A stretch of 41,671 bases of DNA. It comes from Bacteroidales bacterium. Lineage in GTDB: Bacteria; Bacteroidota; Bacteroidia; Bacteroidales; UBA932. The stretch's first letter is position 1. Each line of letters starts with the position of its first letter. Below, piece by piece: positions 38,892-41,671 of the stretch. Both the position numbers and the translations under genes were made by a program. The notes beneath the pieces were generated by a model. The model was not told the DNA's origin. It saw only the letters and a program-made list of their open reading frames with translations, and ran no database searches. The stretch spans positions 1-41,671 of the forward strand of contig JAFVAU010000003.1 in assembly GCA_017480345.1 (NCBI GenBank). Reading direction: 5' to 3'.

Positions 38892-39482
38892 CTAATCGGG
38901 CTTTCTAAAGATATCTATTACGGAAGAATCATCTTTGCTGTCCGGGTTGTAGAAACCGTCGGTGCAAATTCTAATGTGAAAGGCTTCGGGTAGTTTAACT
39001 TCCTCTACACTGGGTGCTTCCCGGAATCCTCTGCCGCGAATACAGTCAGTGAGATAAGAACCGCCCAAGGGGTCTGTGAACGAACTGTCTTTTGCAAAGG
39101 ACTCCATCGTTGTACCATGTTCGTCGCAGGATGAGATACGTATATTACCCAGACTTACAAAGAGCATCTGACAGTTTTGGATGTAGACAATTGCAATAGC
39201 GCATCCCATTTTCATTCCGCGCCGTAGTGATTCCTGTTCAATGGCTTCATCGGCTGAAAGCAGCGCCTGGTAAATATCTGTCTTATTGAGGATTGTCTTT
39301 TCTTCCAAAGAGAAAACAATTTGCCGGGCGGCAATCTCGGCCGCGATTTCTCCATGGTCAAGCCCACCCATTCCATCAGCCATTACGGCAAGAATGCTGT
39401 CATTGGACAGCCTCTTGACCAGAAGCCTGTCTTCGTTTACGGGAAACTGTCCCTTTTGGCTGTTTTCGCTATGATGAATCAT
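38892..39482 (-). CDS. PP2C-type Ser/Thr protein phosphatase, third gene of AbiE-like operon
   Basis: A 196-aa protein of the PPM/PP2C fold. Metal-binding motifs appear in order: NED near residue 17, VMADGMGGLDHGE (about 34-46), the LGNIRIS strand (Asn where GD is usual), ICTDGFYN, and a C-terminal DDSSVIDIF. The acidic residues needed for the two-metal centre are mostly retained, so it may be active. No Ser/Thr kinase is nearby; the target could be its operon partners. Its ATG overlaps the stop of the nucleotidyltransferase (ATGA, 39479-39482), indicating coupled translation. Confidence 0.78.
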   Translation of the reverse strand: MIHHSENSQKGQFPVNEDRLLVKRLSNDSILAVMADGMGGLDHGEIAAEIAARQIVFSLEEKTILNKTDIYQALLSADEAIEQESLRRGMKMGCAIAIVYIQNCQMLFVSLGNIRISSCDEHGTTMESFAKDSSFTDPLGGSYLTDCIRGRGFREAPSVEEVKLPEAFHIRICTDGFYNPDSKDDSSVIDIFRKPD

Positions 39483-40336
39483 TCCATTGCCGCTGTTTTG
39501 AATACATTTGCTATCATAGTCCAGGCATCACGGACAATATCATATCCGTATTCCGGCCCCATACTCTGTGTGAGGAGCTGGCTTTGCTCACCCCTGGCCA
39601 GTTCGTCTTCAATATCAGAAACATAAGAGTGTAAAACATCCTTTCCAAGAAGCGGGATGATATCTTTTGCTATCATGTAGGCCCCGGCTACAAATGGTTC
39701 AAAGGGGTCCGGGAGTACATCCAGGACTTCAAGGTGTGCAGGGCTGGTTATCTCATGAAGATAATAGTTGGCCAGAATAAAGGACATGTCCTTGGCATCT
39801 TTGTCATTGAGAAGGTGGCGGTCAAGCCATGCATCAAACTTCAAAACAAAGAAAGCGGGCGCAGATGGAATCTTAAAACTGAATGCATTATCCACCACGA
39901 CATCCACGCAGTCCTTGAGAACAGAAGCAAAACCTTTGACGGACATCATCGGGCTCTCCTCTGGCGGCCAGTAAATCTTTTCCCCTGGGGCAGTCACTCC
40001 TCCGAAGGGAACGACATCCAGTTCATAATCGGCCCCTTTCTCAGCCCCAAAATAGAAACGTTGCTTCATATGGCTGTCTTTCCTGAAACCGTTTTGAATG
40101 AGCATCTCAGAGATTTCATAGAAATCATCCCAGCTGTCAACAGCAATGGCGATATCCAGATCCCTTGTCCGTCTGGGGGAAGGCTCTGCTTCCAAATAGA
40201 GCCGGAGAATATCCCTTGACGCAGCCCCAATGACAAAGAAATCATTTCCTGCTTTATTGAAGCATGAAGACAGGACGCTTAACAGGTCAACCAACAAGGG
40301 GTTGGCAATGGTATTAGAGGAGATAGGATAGGTCAT
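39479..40336 (-). CDS. AbiEii-type nucleotidyltransferase
   Basis: A 285-aa protein of the DNA polymerase beta-like nucleotidyltransferase fold. It has FFVIGAASRDILRLYL (the GS-like helix motif), RRTRDLDIAIAV (the DxD pair) and a third acidic strand YELDVVPFG, so all three catalytic acids are present. In type IV toxin-antitoxin systems the AbiEii NTase is the toxin, and related enzymes modify tRNA (family knowledge). Its start lies inside the end of the upstream AbiEi-like gene (23-nt overlap). It is probably the effector of this cassette. Confidence 0.8.
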   Translation of the reverse strand: MTYPISSNTIANPLLVDLLSVLSSCFNKAGNDFFVIGAASRDILRLYLEAEPSPRRTRDLDIAIAVDSWDDFYEISEMLIQNGFRKDSHMKQRFYFGAEKGADYELDVVPFGGVTAPGEKIYWPPEESPMMSVKGFASVLKDCVDVVVDNAFSFKIPSAPAFFVLKFDAWLDRHLLNDKDAKDMSFILANYYLHEITSPAHLEVLDVLPDPFEPFVAGAYMIAKDIIPLLGKDVLHSYVSDIEDELARGEQSQLLTQSMGPEYGYDIVRDAWTMIANVFKTAAME

Positions 40337-41282
40337 TGTTCAGGATGCGTTGTGCCTCCTCACGGCAGCGTCCGTCAGCTGTTCCCATGAGGTCTGCGTA
40401 AAGGATTAATGGGTGAATAGCATTCTCCGGCAGTTTCCAGAACGCTTGATAAACGGAGACCGCGTTCTCTTTAGCCGGGATTAACTGCCTCGTTTTTATC
40501 AATTCGCGAATAGGAATGGCCGTATAGAGCTCAAAACTTTGCGGAATAAGGTAACCGTCTCTTTTGAACGCGCCACATTCTCCACCCCAGCTTACGCCTT
40601 GTGGTAAAAGAACGTCTTGCCATTGTTTTCTGGGAGCAAGCGAGAGGTTCGTCACAAACAGACGCGGCTTATACAACTGGTTGTACTGCTCTGCCCAGAA
40701 ATCCAGAAGTTTTGAGAGGTTGGTCAGGTTACGTCCATCTTTGGATTCAAAGCAATACTGTGGTGTAAGTGCATCGACAACATTCTTTACCGTTGCAACG
40801 GACACGTCTGTATCAATCATGATTTCACGGTAGGGCTTCCGGATATTCTTGGGGTCTAACAGGAGGTAATATAGTACCCTGAGCCCGGCAGTACGGAATA
40901 CCATGACGGTACTCTGTTTCCGGTACTCGGACTTCCTGCCTCGGAGTGACAGGAAGGGACCACCTTCGGGGGTGATCTCACAATTACCCGCAGCATCCAA
41001 TGTATAGATGCCGTCAGCTTTGGCAATGGACATCATTTCCTCCGAAATGGAACCGCACACCAATAGGGGTAGTGCATCTGCTGACCATGCACGCTCCTTA
41101 AGCGTTTCGGCTACGAAATTATAGCCTCTCTTTGTCACTGTAGTCTCCGCCATCACGTAAAACCTTCGACCCAAAATCTCCACAGTGTCATCATTTTGCA
41201 ATGCAATAGCATCGCTCATACCCAGGTGCGCTTCCAGTTGGAACAGGGCCATGCTGATGATTTCTTCTGTGCGTATGTTCAT
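40314..41282 (-). CDS. AbiEi-family antitoxin-like regulator
   Basis: A 322-aa protein resembling the Bacteroidetes type of AbiEi antitoxin. A core segment reads LPLLVCGSISEEMMSIAKAD, then GIYTLDAAGNCEIT, which is the characteristic LDAAGN motif. A winged-helix-like region follows (about residues 145-185: YREIMIDTDVSVATVKNVVD). Such proteins repress their own operon and neutralise the NTase toxin (family knowledge). It is the first gene of the three-gene operon. The start at 41282 lies 32 nt after a TATCTTTG -7 box, with a palindrome between them. Confidence 0.78.
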   Translation of the reverse strand: MNIRTEEIISMALFQLEAHLGMSDAIALQNDDTVEILGRRFYVMAETTVTKRGYNFVAETLKERAWSADALPLLVCGSISEEMMSIAKADGIYTLDAAGNCEITPEGGPFLSLRGRKSEYRKQSTVMVFRTAGLRVLYYLLLDPKNIRKPYREIMIDTDVSVATVKNVVDALTPQYCFESKDGRNLTNLSKLLDFWAEQYNQLYKPRLFVTNLSLAPRKQWQDVLLPQGVSWGGECGAFKRDGYLIPQSFELYTAIPIRELIKTRQLIPAKENAVSVYQAFWKLPENAIHPLILYADLMGTADGRCREEAQRILNNDLSYLL

Positions 41283-41292
41283 TACAAAAGTC

Positions 41293-41345
41293 TGTTTAAA
41301 AATATTAAACACAGCAAAGATAATAAACAAACAGGAAGAAACAAA
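41293..41345 (-). promoter_or_regulatory. Promoter and operator of the AbiEi-NTase-PP2C operon
   Basis: Minus strand TTTG (41342-41345), 19-nt spacer, TATCTTTG (41315-41322). A palindrome TGTTTAA-aaata-TTAAACA (41293-41311) lies at the transcription start and leader, well placed for autorepression by the AbiEi-like protein. Confidence 0.7.
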
Positions 41346-41360
41346 GAGTCCTAAGAAAAA

Positions 41361-41387
41361 AGAGCGGAACCGTTGTGATTCCGCTCT
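41361..41387 (-). terminator. Insulating terminator upstream of the AbiEi operon
   Basis: AGAGCGGAA / TTCCGCTCT (9-bp perfect arms, 9-nt loop), followed on the minus strand by a run of T (41355-41360). It lies just upstream of the operon promoter, so it would block read-through from outside. The stretch 41388-41500 is AT-rich with no gene. Confidence 0.7.
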
Positions 41388-41500
41388 CAGTTATATACAC
41401 ACATTTTACACGCATTTTATTGATATTCAACAATAAATACGTGTAATACGATAAATTTGATAAAAATATGGATTTTAAAGTGAAGCTTTATATAAACAAA

Positions 41501-41527
41501 GAAAGTCGCTGATTTTCAGCGACTTTC
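41501..41527 (-). terminator. Terminator after tRNA-Asp fragment, copy 2
   Basis: Perfect 12-bp arms GAAAGTCGCTGA (41501-41512) and TCAGCGACTTTC (41516-41527) with a 3-nt loop; on the minus strand it follows the tRNA 3' end and is trailed by TTTGTTTATA. Confidence 0.65.
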
Positions 41528-41530
41528 TAG

Positions 41531-41576
41531 GCGGTGCGGACGAGGCTCGAACTCGCGACCCCCGGCGTGACAGGCC
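41531..41576 (-). repeat. tRNA-Asp (GUC) 3' half, direct repeat copy 2 (att-like)
   Basis: 46 bp identical to 38613-38658, in the same orientation, 2,918 bp apart. As in copy 1, the sequence before the anticodon loop is not tRNA-like but resembles that of copy 1 (GGGTATTT, AAGTTGCTCATTTT, ATTGAGAAAT on the minus strand). The complete tRNA-Asp gene is not in the window. Confidence 0.85.
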
Positions 41577-41671
41577 GTTAAATACCCTCATAAGACGCTG
41601 AAAATGAGCAACTTAAGAAAGCCCATTTTCATTCTCACTGATTTCTCAATGGGACTGTAAAAGCGTGTCAA

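Overview
The window looks like a chromosome segment from a GC-rich member of the Bacteroidales (Bacteroidota). The evidence is direct: TraK-TraN of a Bacteroides-type conjugative transposon, a full nqrABCDEF operon, FimB/Mfa2-like lipoproteins, a UpxY/NusG-like antiterminator, and many -33/-7 promoters of the Bacteroidetes type (TTTG, 19-20 nt, TAnnTTTG). Shine-Dalgarno sites are almost absent.

Layout. 1-2.6 kb: the 3' end of a conjugative-element transfer operon (traK partial, traL, traM, traN), closed by a perfect 20-bp hairpin and nested palindromes. 2.6-4.4 kb: a convergent sigma-like/HARE-HTH multidomain DNA-binding protein. 4.7-9.2 kb: a secreted FMN-binding protein divergent from glutamine synthetase, then a UvrD/PcrA helicase. 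9.3-15.1 kb: the sodium-pumping NADH:quinone reductase operon nqrA-F. 15.1-17.9 kb: a PhoU-like protein divergent from two fimbrial-type lipoproteins. 18-21.6 kb: three glycosyltransferases, the last translationally coupled to uvrA in a NusG-like/uvrA/glycosyltransferase operon (21-25.1 kb). 25-28.9 kb: porin, lipoprotein, GNAT acetyltransferase, Y-family polymerase, C_GCAxxG_C_C protein.

29-41.6 kb is the accessory part. It holds a Schlafen-type AlbA_2/ATPase regulator, dtd, an unrecognised 275-aa protein, YccF, a promoter-initiated structured leader ahead of a 55-aa ORF, a DUF6088 antitoxin-like gene fused out of frame to a truncated DUF6577 remnant under a palindromic operator, a deoxyribosyltransferase-like protein, a nuclease-like/DUF2075 helicase, a vsr remnant, and a DUF4160/DUF2442-HTH pair.

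The most striking region is 38.6-41.6 kb. A tightly overlapping three-gene operon encodes an AbiEi-type antitoxin-like protein, an AbiEii-type nucleotidyltransferase and a PP2C-type protein phosphatase. It has its own operator and an upstream insulating terminator. It lies between two 46-bp identical copies of the 3' half of a tRNA-Asp gene, each followed by its own terminator hairpin and each with related sequence on the other side. This reads as a roughly 2.9-kb mobile defence or toxin-antitoxin cassette without its own integrase.

Two genome-wide habits also show. First, several genes start 3-8 nt after a -7 box, implying leaderless or nearly leaderless mRNAs. Second, covarying palindromic elements sit in frame inside uvrD and uvrA.
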